Shown: piece by piece, positions 50,353 to 59,220 of the stretch
How positions within the stretch are numbered: position 1 is the stretch's first letter
Layout of the letters: every line of letters begins with the position of its first letter
NCBI GenBank assembly: GCA_049325415.1
Contig: JBMOLL010000067.1
Span: 7,332-71,331, forward strand
DNA from: JBMOLL01 sp049325415
Lineage (GTDB): Bacteria; Bacteroidota; Bacteroidia; Bacteroidales; GCA-2748055
Direction of reading: 5' to 3'
DNA: 64,000 nt
Position numbers and translations under genes: made by a program
Notes under the pieces: generated by a model
The model's input: only the letters and a program-made list of their open reading frames with translations
Databases searched by the model: none
What the model was told of the DNA's origin: nothing

Positions 50353-50382
50353 AGATTTACCCCGGGTAAATCTTTTTTTTTC
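50353..50382 (+). terminator. Intrinsic terminator of the 41-residue lipoprotein gene
   Basis: AGATTTAC, loop CCCGG, GTAAATCT, then a run of eight or more T. The stem could extend to 10 bp with a 1-nt loop. Confidence 0.85.
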
Positions 50383-50410
50383 ATTTGTCCCGGCCTGTAG
50401 CGAATTCCGT

Positions 50411-50418
50411 TATCTTTG
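50411..50418 (+). promoter_or_regulatory. -7 box of the 50445 gene
   Basis: TATCTTTG, 26 bp before the ATG; a TTTG lies 23 bp upstream of it (50384-50387), slightly longer than the usual spacing here. Confidence 0.55.
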
Positions 50419-50444
50419 CGCTAACAGGCACTTTCAGAGCAAGC

Positions 50445-51287
50445 ATGAAGCCATTTATAGTAGTACCGGTCCTCCTGCTGTTCCTCTTCCCGGAACTTTC
50501 CGGGCAGGGTGAGATCGACACGCAGAAACGGATCATGTTGCGCGATGAGAGCACCTTCGGAGGCTTTGTCAGTTCCAACGGCTTTGCTGCCAATTACCGT
50601 TACGGCCGCTGGATCGACGTCCGTAACGAGTTGCTGTTCGATGTCGACCTCACATACATCCGCCATCCGAAGGAAGTAAAAACCGTGGTCAATTACATCG
50701 ATTTCACCCGCAGTTACATCTTCGGCAAGGAGAATCTCTTCTGGGAGCTCAAAGGGGAGATCGGAAAACAGACGGAATGGTACCGCAAGCGGGATAAATC
50801 GGGATTATCGGTACGCTTTTTCTATACCGGGGGATTAAGCCTGGGCTTCGCCAAACCCGTCTACTACCTGATCCTCAACTTTTCAAGCACCGGAACGGTG
50901 ATCTCCAGCGAATACCAGAAATACGACCCCAGCATCCACCAGTCGAATATCGGCGGCAAAGGACCCTTTTTCATGGGCTTCAACGAGCTTAAACTGGTCC
51001 CCGGTCTGACAGCAAAGACCGGCTTCAGCTTTGAGTACAGCGAACAGGATATACTCGTACACGCCATCGAACTGGGCTGCAGCTTTACCTTGTATCCCAA
51101 AAAGATCCCGATCATGGCCACCGAGGAGAATAATTTTTTCTTCTTCGGGATGTTTGTGGGATACCGCTTCGGGAATGTCATCAATATCAGTGAAGCAGCA
51201 CGGGCAAAAAGCTGGAAGGAAAAGCGGGATGAAAGAAAGCAATTACTTGAACAACAGGGTCCCTCCATGTTCCCTCCTCTCCGTTGA
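50445..51287 (+). CDS. Outer-membrane beta-barrel protein
   Basis: 280 residues from the ATG after the -7 box; the frame opens 20 codons earlier but that part overlaps the promoter. Signal peptide to about residue 20 (PELSGQ). The mature chain is a series of amphipathic strands with aromatic girdles (NYRYGRWIDVRNELLFDVDLTYI, LFWELKGEIGKQTEWY, RFFYTGGLSLGFAK, KTGFSFEYSEQD, NNFFFFGMFVGYRFG). This fits a 10-12 stranded barrel with a polar, Lys/Glu-rich tail. The family resembles conserved Bacteroidota proteins often annotated only as hypothetical. Single gene, followed by gapA with its own promoter. Confidence 0.7.
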   Translation: MKPFIVVPVLLLFLFPELSGQGEIDTQKRIMLRDESTFGGFVSSNGFAANYRYGRWIDVRNELLFDVDLTYIRHPKEVKTVVNYIDFTRSYIFGKENLFWELKGEIGKQTEWYRKRDKSGLSVRFFYTGGLSLGFAKPVYYLILNFSSTGTVISSEYQKYDPSIHQSNIGGKGPFFMGFNELKLVPGLTAKTGFSFEYSEQDILVHAIELGCSFTLYPKKIPIMATEENNFFFFGMFVGYRFGNVINISEAARAKSWKEKRDERKQLLEQQGPSMFPPLR

Positions 51288-51315
51288 AAGCCCACTTTTT
51301 TCAAGCTTCCGTTTC

Positions 51316-51346
51316 TTGTCCGTTTCAGGATTATTCTGTAATTTTG
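51316..51346 (+). promoter_or_regulatory. Promoter TTG-N20-TAATTTTG of gapA
   Basis: TTG at 51316-51318, exactly 20 bp, TAATTTTG at 51339-51346. Good consensus for a highly expressed gene. Confidence 0.7.
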
Positions 51347-51399
51347 TGCTGCTGTTAGCGAAAAAACAATTTTGCGTATAATCAATAATTCTATTTATC

Positions 51400-52413
51400 A
51401 TGGGAAAAATTAAAGTTGGTATTAACGGATTCGGACGTATCGGCCGTTTGGTATTCAGGGCTGCCCAGACCAGGCCTGATGTAGAGATTGTTGGGATCAA
51501 CGATCTGATCGATGTGGACTACATGGCTTACATGCTTAAGTATGACTCCACCCACGGACTTTTCAAAGGTGATGTTGCTGTTAAGGACGGTAAGCTGGTT
51601 GTGAACGGCAAAGCCATCAGGGTAACTGCCGAGAAAAATCCTGCCGACCTGAAATGGAACGAAATTGGTGCCGAATACGTGGTTGAATCCACCGGTATCT
51701 TCCTCACCAAGGAAAAGGCAATGGGTCATATCGAGGCCGGTGCAAAGAAAGTGATCTTCTCTGCTCCCCCGAAAGATGACACCCCGATGTTCGTCATGGG
51801 CGTAAACCATAAGAAATACAACACCGATCTGCAGTTTGTATCCAATGCATCCTGCACCACCAACTGCCTTGCCCCGCTCGCCAAGGTTATCAACGACAAT
51901 TTTGGCATTATCGAAGGTCTGATGACCACCGTTCATGCTACCACCGCCACACAGAAAACCGTTGACGGTCCGTCGCTGAAAGACTGGAGAGGCGGCCGCG
52001 GTGCCGGTCAGAACATCATCCCCTCCTCCACAGGAGCTGCCAAAGCTGTTGGCAAGGTGATCCCCGAACTGAACGGTAAACTCACCGGTATGGCTTTCCG
52101 CGTTCCCACCCCCGATGTATCGGTGGTTGACCTGACCTGCCGTATTGAGAAAGCTGCTACCTACGAAGAGATCTGCGCAGCTCTCAAGAAAGCTTCAGAA
52201 GGCGAACTGAAAGGCATCCTGGGTTATACCGAAGATGCTGTTGTTTCCAACGACTTCGTCGGCGACACCCGTACCTCCATCTTCGATGCCGGTGCAGGAA
52301 TCAGCCTGAACCCCAATTTCGTGAAACTGGTTAGCTGGTACGACAACGAAATGGGTTACTCCACCAAGGTGGTTGAATTTGTTGAGCACATGTACTCTGT
52401 GGATCACAAATAA
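51400..52413 (+). CDS. gapA: Glyceraldehyde-3-phosphate dehydrogenase, type I
   Basis: 337 residues. The NAD-binding start is KVGINGFGRIGRLV (about 5-18), the catalytic cysteine is C152 in ASCTTNCLAPL, with the partner His in VHATTATQKTVDGPS (about 178-192) and a conserved SWYDNEMGY end. This is the glycolytic/gluconeogenic phosphorylating GAPDH. It has a good promoter and a strong terminator, so it is monocistronic. The N-terminal half has an unusually AT-richer codon choice than its neighbours, as often seen in highly expressed genes. Confidence 0.97.
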   Translation: MGKIKVGINGFGRIGRLVFRAAQTRPDVEIVGINDLIDVDYMAYMLKYDSTHGLFKGDVAVKDGKLVVNGKAIRVTAEKNPADLKWNEIGAEYVVESTGIFLTKEKAMGHIEAGAKKVIFSAPPKDDTPMFVMGVNHKKYNTDLQFVSNASCTTNCLAPLAKVINDNFGIIEGLMTTVHATTATQKTVDGPSLKDWRGGRGAGQNIIPSSTGAAKAVGKVIPELNGKLTGMAFRVPTPDVSVVDLTCRIEKAATYEEICAALKKASEGELKGILGYTEDAVVSNDFVGDTRTSIFDAGAGISLNPNFVKLVSWYDNEMGYSTKVVEFVEHMYSVDHK

Positions 52414-52431
52414 GCAGGATAGAGCACAAAT

Positions 52432-52464
52432 AAAAAAGTCTTCCCATCCGGGAAGACTTTTTTT
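52432..52464. terminator. Bidirectional intrinsic terminator between gapA and the SiaC-like gene
   Basis: AAAAAA, GTCTTCCC, loop ATCC, GGGAAGAC, then seven T. The A-run on one side and T-run on the other suit both convergent transcripts. Confidence 0.92.
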
Positions 52465-52481
52465 TATGCCTTTACCAGGGC

Positions 52482-52859
52482 TCAGAAATATTCGATCAGC
52501 TCAAAGGGGATCTGCACGGTTTGCTGGTAGTGCTGCCCCAGTTCCTCAATTGATTCGTCCCCTTCCTCGTAATACCATTTCACCAGCACGTTCCTTCCGG
52601 CCTGGTGGTTGATCTTCATGATCCGAAGAAGTTCGAGCATGTATTTCGACGATCCGCTGTTGATGTACTCCAGCTTCACATTCAGGATGGTCTTATCTTT
52701 GGGACGGAGAAAGTAATTATTGAGCCAGTTGGTGAGCCTGTCGAAAAATTCACCCGGATCCTCGGGAATCGATCTTCCTTCAATCGTCAACTCTCCCGAT
52801 TCGGCCGAAAATTCTACTTCCGGGGAATTAAAAGTTTTTTTAAGAAATAGGTCTTCCAT
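52482..52859 (-). CDS. SiaC-family (DUF1987) regulatory phosphoprotein-like protein
   Basis: 125 residues. LFLKKTFNSPEVEFSAESGELTIEGRSIPEDPGEFFDRLTNWLNNYF and KLEYINSGSSKYMLELLRIM are the family signature; the INSGSSK segment corresponds to the phospho-acceptor region of Pseudomonas SiaC. There, SiaC is phosphorylated by the kinase SiaB and dephosphorylated by SiaA, and in its unphosphorylated form activates a diguanylate cyclase. No SiaA/B or GGDEF gene is nearby here, so its partners are unknown. It is followed on the same strand by no gene; the ABC permease is 10 bp upstream. Confidence 0.85.
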   Translation of the reverse strand: MEDLFLKKTFNSPEVEFSAESGELTIEGRSIPEDPGEFFDRLTNWLNNYFLRPKDKTILNVKLEYINSGSSKYMLELLRIMKINHQAGRNVLVKWYYEEGDESIEELGQHYQQTVQIPFELIEYF

Positions 52860-52869
52860 AATCTATTTG

Positions 52870-54117
52870 TTATTCATGGCGTAATGCGATAATCGGGTCC
52901 AGTTTCGCAGCCTTGACAGCAGGAAAATAACCCGAGACCAGACCAACAACAAAACATAATCCCACTCCCAGCAACATCCAGGTCCAGGGGATTATGAATC
53001 TGGATCCGATTTGTAAAGATACGGCATTTCCGATTAATATTCCTAAAAATATACCAACAACTCCCCCGATCTGACCGATCACAACCGCCTCGTACAGAAA
53101 CTGCCTGCGGATCATGGTTGATTTGGCACCCAGCGCCTTGCGCGTGCCAATCTCCCTCGTGCGCTCCGTCACCGAAACCAGCATGATATTCATCAGTCCC
53201 ACCACGGCCCCGAGCAGGGTGATCAGGGCAATGATCGTGGCGGCCATCGTCACGAATTTCATATTCTTGATCAGCATCTGGGCAAGGGTATCACTCTTTG
53301 TAATATTAAAATCGCTCTCATCCGTCGGCCCCAGGTTACGCGCCCTCCTGAAGGTTCCCTCTGCCTCTGAGATACAGAACTCGAGCAGGGCCGGCTCAAC
53401 CGGCTTGATATTAATGGAATACGACATCTGCGGCCGTGAGAAATACTGGCGAACATTGCTGTACGGAAGCAGGCAGAGACGGTCGGAACTCATCCCCATG
53501 GAGGAACCCCGGGTCTTCAGCACACCGATGACCCGGTAACGGCCGTTGCCCACATTCATGAAACGGTTCACCGGATCAACATCCTTACCGAAAGCCTTGG
53601 TGGAGATCTCGCTGCCGATTATAACCACGTTGCTGTTCAGCTCAATATCCTCCTGCGTGAAATCCCTCCCCCGCGCCAGCTCATAGCCGGCGGTGGCAAG
53701 GTAGTTCTCATCCCCGCCCACCACTCCGGTATTGGGATTGGAAGTGTAGCTTGCCGTTTTAATCACTGCTGTTCCGGAAGCATTAGTGAAAATCGACACT
53801 TCAGCTGGAAAACCGAAGTTCGCCTTGAACTCCTCGGCCTGGCGGTAGGAAATAAACTCGTAATTCTTCCTGCGATAGGTCTGATTGCCGATCTGCACCC
53901 GCATGCTCCTCGATTCAATTGTAAAGGTGTTGGCCCCCATCATCGAGAACTGCTCGGTCAGACTGCTTTTGATCGCATCAATGGCCGTGAGCGTTCCTAC
54001 CAGGGCCATGATGCCCACGGCAATAATCATCACAGTAAGGATCGTCCTTAAAAGGTTCGTCCGGATGGCCTTCATGGCTATGCTCACGTTCTCCCTGAAA
54101 AGTGCTTTCGTCGGCAT
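52870..54117 (-). CDS. MacB/FtsX-type ABC transporter permease
   Basis: 415 residues. A first membrane helix (about 22-42, TILTVMIIAVGIMALVGTL) is followed by a large extracytoplasmic MacB-PCD-like domain (about 50-280) and three C-terminal helices (about 293-315, 345-370 and 385-405) containing GTRKALGAKSTMIRRQFLYEAVVIGQIGGVVG, the FtsX coupling region. MacB-type permeases use mechanotransmission to act on lipoproteins or periplasmic substrates. No ATPase gene is beside it, so the ATP-binding partner must be encoded elsewhere. Transcribed together with the SiaC-like gene (10-bp gap). Confidence 0.9.
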   Translation of the reverse strand: MPTKALFRENVSIAMKAIRTNLLRTILTVMIIAVGIMALVGTLTAIDAIKSSLTEQFSMMGANTFTIESRSMRVQIGNQTYRRKNYEFISYRQAEEFKANFGFPAEVSIFTNASGTAVIKTASYTSNPNTGVVGGDENYLATAGYELARGRDFTQEDIELNSNVVIIGSEISTKAFGKDVDPVNRFMNVGNGRYRVIGVLKTRGSSMGMSSDRLCLLPYSNVRQYFSRPQMSYSINIKPVEPALLEFCISEAEGTFRRARNLGPTDESDFNITKSDTLAQMLIKNMKFVTMAATIIALITLLGAVVGLMNIMLVSVTERTREIGTRKALGAKSTMIRRQFLYEAVVIGQIGGVVGIFLGILIGNAVSLQIGSRFIIPWTWMLLGVGLCFVVGLVSGYFPAVKAAKLDPIIALRHE

Positions 54118-54309
54118 TTTCGCGTTCTTAAGACTTTAAAAATACGAAATAAATAGAATATTCCGCCACCCCGGCCCCGGTTTAGAAGAAATAGGGAACA
54201 AATCATCCGGCTTCCCCAACCAACTCCCGAAATCTTTGTTTAACATATAGATTATTACAGATACATACATATGTATTCACCGACAGCCATGAAAAACCAG
54301 AGATTACAT
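54118..54309. other. Divergent promoter region
   Basis: Between the ABC permease (minus) and aconitase (plus); AT-rich, with no gene. The aconitase -7 box is at its right end. Confidence 0.45.
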
Positions 54310-54317
54310 TATCTTTG
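54310..54317 (+). promoter_or_regulatory. -7 box of the aconitase gene
   Basis: TATCTTTG, 36 bp before the ATG at 54354. This rules out the earlier in-frame TTG at 54315, which overlaps the box. Confidence 0.6.
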
Positions 54318-54353
54318 TCCTATGAGTACTCATTTACTGAAATAATTAGCACT

Positions 54354-56618
54354 ATGGTATTTGACATCGACCTGATCAAACGTATTTACGGGCAGTTTCC
54401 CGAAAAGGTTTCGCAAGCCAGGAAAATGCTTGGCCGGCCTCTGACTTTAAGCGAAAAAATTCTGTATGCCCATTTATCGGACGCGCTGCCGGCAAAACCC
54501 TTTGTCCGCGGTGAAGATTACGTGGAATTTCATCCCGACCGGGTTGCCATGCAGGATGCTACCGCACAGATGGCCCTGCTTCAGTTTATGCAGGCCGGTA
54601 AAAGCAAGGTCGCCGTTCCTTCGACCGTGCACTGCGATCACCTGATCCAGGCAAAAACAGGGGCTGCCGAAGATCTGAAGACCGCCCTGCAGAATAACGA
54701 AGAAGTTTTTTCCTTCCTTTCCTCGGTGTCCAACAAGTATGGTATCGGTTTCTGGAAGCCGGGAGCCGGGATCATCCACCAGGTGATCCTCGAGAATTAT
54801 GCCTTTCCCGGTGGGATGATGATCGGGACCGACTCGCACACGGTTAATGCCGGCGGTCTGGGCATGATCGCCATCGGTGTCGGGGGTGCCGATGCGGTGG
54901 ATGTCATGGCCGGGATGCCCTGGGAACTGAAATTCCCGAAGCTGATCGGCGTGAAGCTAAGCGGCAGGATGAGCGGCTGGACCTCGGCCAAGGACGTGAT
55001 CCTCAAAGTGGCAGGGATCCTCACCGTTAAAGGGGGTACCGGACGGATCGTCGAGTACTTTGGAGAAGGGGCTTCCACCATCTCCTGCACGGGAAAAGGA
55101 ACCATCTGTAACATGGGTGCGGAGATCGGCGCCACCACCTCGCTTTTCGGCTACGACGAAAAAATGAAGATCTACCTTGAAGCCACCGGCAGAAAAGAGG
55201 TGGCCGACGCCGCCGGTCAGATCGCCTCCTGCCTCACCGGCGACCCGGAGGTCTACCTCCATCCTGAGAAATATTTCGATGAGGTGATTGAGATCGACCT
55301 CAGTACCCTTGAACCGCATATCAACGGTCCGTTCACGCCCGACAAAGCCTGGCCCCTGTCGCAGTTTGCCGCTGCCGTGAAGGAAAACGGCTATCCCTCC
55401 AGGCTGGAGGTGGGCCTCATCGGTTCCTGCACCAACTCCTCCTACGAAGATATCACGCGCGCGGCATCCGTGGCGCAGCAGGCGCTCGACAAGAACCTCC
55501 GGGTTAAATCGGAGTTCACGATCACCCCCGGTTCGGAACAGGTGCGCTACACTATTGAACGCGACGGAATGATCGGGGTATTTGAAAAGATCGGCGGCGT
55601 GGTACTGGCCAACGCCTGCGGTCCCTGTATCGGACAGTGGGCCCGGCATAATGCCGACCGGCAGGAAAAAAATTCCATCATCACCTCCTTCAACCGGAAC
55701 TTTGCCAAGCGCAACGACGGGAATCCGAATACCTACGCCTTTGTGGCCTCCCCGGAGATCGTTACCGCCTTCGTGGTGGCCGGCGACCTGACTTTCAACC
55801 CGGTGACCGACACCCTGGTAAACGAAAAAGGAGAGACTGTTAAACTCGACGAACCCAGGGGACTTGAACTGCCGTCTGCGGGCTTCGATGTGAAGGATAA
55901 CGGATACCAGGCACCGGCAGCCGACGGAAGCCGGGTGGAGATCAGCGTGGATCCCGCCTCCCAGCGCCTGCAACTCCTTGAGCCCTTCCCTGCCTGGGAC
56001 GGAAAGGATATGAAGGAACTGCGCCTGCTCATCAAGGCAAAAGGGAAATGTACCACCGACCATATTTCCATGGCCGGACCCTGGCTGCGCTTCCGGGGTC
56101 ACCTCGACAATATCTCCAATAACATGCTGATAGGGGCGGTAAATGCCTTTAACGACCAGACCAACTCGATCTATAACCAGCTCAGCAATACCTACGGGGC
56201 CGTACCGGATACGGCAAGGGCCTATAAGGCTGCAGGTCTGGGATCGATCGTGGTCGGCGACGAAAACTACGGGGAAGGATCATCCCGCGAACATGCCGCG
56301 ATGGAACCCCGCTTCCTCGGTGTGAAAGTCGTTCTCGTCAAATCATTCGCACGCATCCACGAAACCAACCTGAAAAAGCAGGGGATGCTGGCCCTTACCT
56401 TCGCGGATAAGTCGGATTACGACCGGATCAGGGAGAAGGACCGTATCACGGTAAAAGGACTGGACTCTTTCGCGCCGGGCCGGGATCTGACCATCGTGCT
56501 GCACCACGACGACGGTACGACGGAATCATTCGGGGTACAACATTCTTTTAATAAAAACCAGATTGAATGGTTTAAGGCAGGTTCGGCACTGAATCTGATC
56601 AAAGAACAGGAAAAGTAA
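54354..56618 (+). CDS. acn: Aconitate hydratase
   Basis: 754 residues, citrate/isocitrate isomerisation in the TCA cycle. The three [4Fe-4S] cysteines are present: GSCTNSS (about residue 360) and ACGPCIGQW (about 423 and 426). MVFDIDLIKRIYGQFPEKVSQAR is the N-terminus typical of the Bacteroidota/mitochondrial-type enzyme; the C-terminal swivel domain has YGEGSSREHAAMEPRFLG. Start chosen downstream of the -7 box. It leads an operon-like run with a LuxC-type reductase (36-bp gap), a PRiA4-ORF3 protein and miaA. Confidence 0.95.
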   Translation: MVFDIDLIKRIYGQFPEKVSQARKMLGRPLTLSEKILYAHLSDALPAKPFVRGEDYVEFHPDRVAMQDATAQMALLQFMQAGKSKVAVPSTVHCDHLIQAKTGAAEDLKTALQNNEEVFSFLSSVSNKYGIGFWKPGAGIIHQVILENYAFPGGMMIGTDSHTVNAGGLGMIAIGVGGADAVDVMAGMPWELKFPKLIGVKLSGRMSGWTSAKDVILKVAGILTVKGGTGRIVEYFGEGASTISCTGKGTICNMGAEIGATTSLFGYDEKMKIYLEATGRKEVADAAGQIASCLTGDPEVYLHPEKYFDEVIEIDLSTLEPHINGPFTPDKAWPLSQFAAAVKENGYPSRLEVGLIGSCTNSSYEDITRAASVAQQALDKNLRVKSEFTITPGSEQVRYTIERDGMIGVFEKIGGVVLANACGPCIGQWARHNADRQEKNSIITSFNRNFAKRNDGNPNTYAFVASPEIVTAFVVAGDLTFNPVTDTLVNEKGETVKLDEPRGLELPSAGFDVKDNGYQAPAADGSRVEISVDPASQRLQLLEPFPAWDGKDMKELRLLIKAKGKCTTDHISMAGPWLRFRGHLDNISNNMLIGAVNAFNDQTNSIYNQLSNTYGAVPDTARAYKAAGLGSIVVGDENYGEGSSREHAAMEPRFLGVKVVLVKSFARIHETNLKKQGMLALTFADKSDYDRIREKDRITVKGLDSFAPGRDLTIVLHHDDGTTESFGVQHSFNKNQIEWFKAGSALNLIKEQEK

Positions 56619-56654
56619 ATTAAATTTACAGCTGAATTTATATCAGCAACTGTT

Positions 56655-57740
56655 TTGAACCTTTCTGAAAGATCTGAAGCCTTTATCCTCCTGGGCCGGT
56701 TCCTGGAGCAGTTTACCCACGACCCGCCACTGCCCGTCAGGAGCCTGGATGAACTGAACAGGCTGTACTTCGACCGCTTTGTCGAAGCACTGCTCCGTTC
56801 CACGGCCGAAAATGCCTGGTTCACTCCCTCCGCACTCAGGGAAGCTCTTCAGGGCATTGTACTTATGCTGGAACGGGAAACCATGGAGCAGTGGACCGCC
56901 ATGTACCCGGAACTGGCATACGATCCGGCCGATCCGGTAAACGTCGGAGTGGTCATGGCCGGAAACATCCCCCTGGTGGGCTTTCATGATTTCCTTTGCG
57001 TGCTGCTGTCGGGACACCGGATCATGGCCAAAAGTTCCTCCCGCGACCGGCAACTCCTGCCCCTGTGCGGAGAGATCGTGGCACATGCCGAACCACGTTT
57101 CCGGGATCGGATAAGCTTTACGGAAGACCGGCTGCTCAGTCCCGGTGCTGTTATTGCCACCGGCAGCAATAACAGTTCCAGGTATTTCGAGTATTATTTC
57201 CGCTCTATCCCGCGGATCATCAGGAAGAACAGGAACAGTGCGGCCGTGCTCGGCGGGGAGGAAAGCCCGGCGCAACTGGAAGCCCTGGGCCGTGATGTGT
57301 TCTCCTTTTTCGGCCTGGGCTGCAGGAATGTCACCAAAATATGGATCCCGGACGGTTTTCCCCCGGAAAAACTGATGGAAGCCTTCGACGGATTTGCTTA
57401 CCTTGCCGGGCATAACAAGTACCAGAACAATGTGGATTACCACCGTTCGGTGTACCTGATGAACCGAATTCCCTTCCTCGACAACGGTATCGTGCTGCTG
57501 AAAGAGGATTTATCCCTCGCCAGCCCGGTAGGTGTTGTCTATTACGAAAAATATACGGATATTGGCAGGGTAAACCGTCAGCTGGAGCAACAAAAGGATG
57601 AGCTTCAGTGCGTGGTTTCTGCTGTCAGGGAGATCGGGGGGATAGCCCCCGGGACGGCCCAGACGCCGATGCCCTGGGATTATGCCGACGGTGTGGATAC
57701 CATACGTTTTCTAATTCAACTTAACCGGGATGTTGTTTAA
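56655..57740 (+). CDS. LuxC-type acyl-CoA/long-chain acyl-protein reductase
   Basis: 361 residues of the aldehyde-dehydrogenase-like LuxC family. The nucleotide/active region NPVNVGVVMAGNIPLVGFHDFLCVLLSGH (about 94-122), an SKSSSRD-like loop, SNNSSRYFEYYF (about 173-184) and the catalytic-type cysteine in FFGLGCRNVTK (about 217-227) are visible. These enzymes make aldehydes from acyl-CoA. The start is unusual: no ATG exists before residue 70, and TTG at 56655 is the first suitable start. It overlaps the next gene by 11 bp. No luxD/E or luciferase genes are nearby, so bioluminescence is not implied. Confidence 0.78.
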   Translation: MNLSERSEAFILLGRFLEQFTHDPPLPVRSLDELNRLYFDRFVEALLRSTAENAWFTPSALREALQGIVLMLERETMEQWTAMYPELAYDPADPVNVGVVMAGNIPLVGFHDFLCVLLSGHRIMAKSSSRDRQLLPLCGEIVAHAEPRFRDRISFTEDRLLSPGAVIATGSNNSSRYFEYYFRSIPRIIRKNRNSAAVLGGEESPAQLEALGRDVFSFFGLGCRNVTKIWIPDGFPPEKLMEAFDGFAYLAGHNKYQNNVDYHRSVYLMNRIPFLDNGIVLLKEDLSLASPVGVVYYEKYTDIGRVNRQLEQQKDELQCVVSAVREIGGIAPGTAQTPMPWDYADGVDTIRFLIQLNRDVV

Positions 57741-58263
57741 ATTTCGCATTATAAACGATGAGGAGCGGGAATTTGTCAGGGATATTGAAATTTCCGGCTC
57801 TTCCACCTTTCTCGATTTCCATGAGGTCATCCAGAAAGAACTCCGCTACGACTCCTCACAGCTTGCCTCTTTTTTCCTGACCGATGAAGGCTGGGAGAAA
57901 GAACTGGAGATCACGCTGATCGATATGATGAACGATGGCGACCAGCCCACGCTGGTGATGAAGGATGCGGTGATCGGTGATTACCTCAGTTCGGCCGGTG
58001 AACGCATGCTGTATGTCTTTGATTTCTTCTCGGAAAGGGCTTTTTTCATCGAATGCATGGAAACCGGAACGGAAAAACCGGGGCTCGTCTACCCGCGCGT
58101 TGCATTCCGCACCGGCGAACCCCCCGTGCAGATCCAGATGGACATCGACCAGGCACCGGGCGAGGAAGAAGAAACCTACCTGAATGACCTCTTCAATAAT
58201 GAGGAGATCGATGATGAGTTGTTAAACGAAGAGGGGTTTGATGAATTCTACCCGGAAGAATAA
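57730..58263 (+). CDS. PRiA4 ORF3-like protein
   Basis: 177 residues. MLFKFRIINDEEREFVRDIEISGSSTFLDFHEVIQKELRYDSSQLASFFL fits the plasmid pRiA4b ORF-3-like/IS1096-associated family, a small beta-grasp-like fold of uncertain role. Residues 145-177 are strongly acidic (EEEETYLNDLFNNEEIDDELLNEEGFDEF). It overlaps luxC by 11 bp and miaA by 23 bp, so the three are translationally linked. Nothing mobile is seen near it despite the family name. Confidence 0.78.
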   Translation: MLFKFRIINDEEREFVRDIEISGSSTFLDFHEVIQKELRYDSSQLASFFLTDEGWEKELEITLIDMMNDGDQPTLVMKDAVIGDYLSSAGERMLYVFDFFSERAFFIECMETGTEKPGLVYPRVAFRTGEPPVQIQMDIDQAPGEEEETYLNDLFNNEEIDDELLNEEGFDEFYPEE

Positions 58264-59161
58264 AACCCTTGTCGTCATCGGTGGTCCGACCGCATCGGGC
58301 AAGAGTGCAGCAGCGGCGAAGCTGGCACTGCATTACCACAGTGAAGTAATCTCGGCCGATGCCCGGCAGCTTTACCGCGAAATGAAGATCGGCACCGCTG
58401 TCCCCGACCCGGCGGAGCTTCTCGGTGTTCCGCATCACTTCCTGCAGCAGATCAGTCTGAGCGAAGATTATAACGCCAGCCGCTATGAAAGCGAAGTGCT
58501 CACGCTCTGTGAGGAGCTCTTCGAAAAACACGATGTACTTTTCCTTGCCGGTGGTTCGGGCCTGTATATCGATGCCGTTTGCTGTGGGATCGATGAGCTT
58601 CCCTCCTACGACCCCCGGATACGGGAGACACTGGCCGGCAGGCTGCACAACGAAGGACTGGCCAGCCTGCGGGATGAACTGAAGTCACTCGACCCCCTCA
58701 GTTATGAACGCATCGACCTGAACAATCCCATGCGGGTACTGAAAGCATTGGAAATCAGCATTCAGACGGGAAGGCCGTATTCCTCCTTCCTCACCCACAG
58801 TGAGCGCGAGCGACCCTTCCGCATCCTGCGCATCGCGCTGGACCCCGGACGGGAAGAGCTGTATGAACGGATCAACAGCCGGGTTTCCCGGATGATGGAC
58901 GCCGGCCTGGAAGAAGAAGCCCGGAAACTCTATCCCCTGCGACACCTCACTGCCCTGAAAACCGTCGGTTATCGCGAACTCTTCAGTTATTTCGAGGGAA
59001 AGACAACGCTGGAGGAGGCGGTGGACCTGATCCGGCGCAATACCCGCAAGTATGCCCGCAAGCAGACCACCTGGTTCAGGAAGGAGGGAAAATACCGGTG
59101 GTTCCTGCCGGAGGATATCACTGGGATGATCGCCTGGATCGATGAGCATAAAATGGGTTAA
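58241..59161 (+). CDS. miaA: tRNA dimethylallyltransferase
   Basis: 306 residues. The P-loop is GGPTASGKS (about 14-22) and DARQLYREMKIGTAVPDPAE (about 40-59) is the substrate-binding signature with the conserved QxYRxMxIGTAKP-like motif. LRHLTALKTVGYRELFSYFEG is typical of the C-terminal half, and RKQTTWFRKE of the tRNA-binding end. It adds an isoprenyl group to A37 of tRNAs reading UNN codons. The first codon in frame is TTG (58238); the ATG three bases later is preferred. Overlaps the PRiA4-like gene by 23 bp. Confidence 0.95.
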   Translation: MNSTRKNKTLVVIGGPTASGKSAAAAKLALHYHSEVISADARQLYREMKIGTAVPDPAELLGVPHHFLQQISLSEDYNASRYESEVLTLCEELFEKHDVLFLAGGSGLYIDAVCCGIDELPSYDPRIRETLAGRLHNEGLASLRDELKSLDPLSYERIDLNNPMRVLKALEISIQTGRPYSSFLTHSERERPFRILRIALDPGREELYERINSRVSRMMDAGLEEEARKLYPLRHLTALKTVGYRELFSYFEGKTTLEEAVDLIRRNTRKYARKQTTWFRKEGKYRWFLPEDITGMIAWIDEHKMG

Positions 59162-59190
59162 ATAACATTTCGGAATCAGGGCAGAGATAT

Positions 59191-59198
59191 TATCTTTG
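59191..59198 (+). promoter_or_regulatory. -7 box of the glycan operon
   Basis: TATCTTTG, 22 bp before the ATG of the GT4 gene. TTT (not TTG) lies at the -33 spacing. Confidence 0.55.
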
Positions 59199-59220
59199 AG
59201 AAAAAGTACAGGAAAGGTTA

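Noticed and set aside
56655..57740. Bioluminescence operon
   Set aside because: LuxC-type reductases occur widely outside lux operons and no luxA, B, D or E is present.
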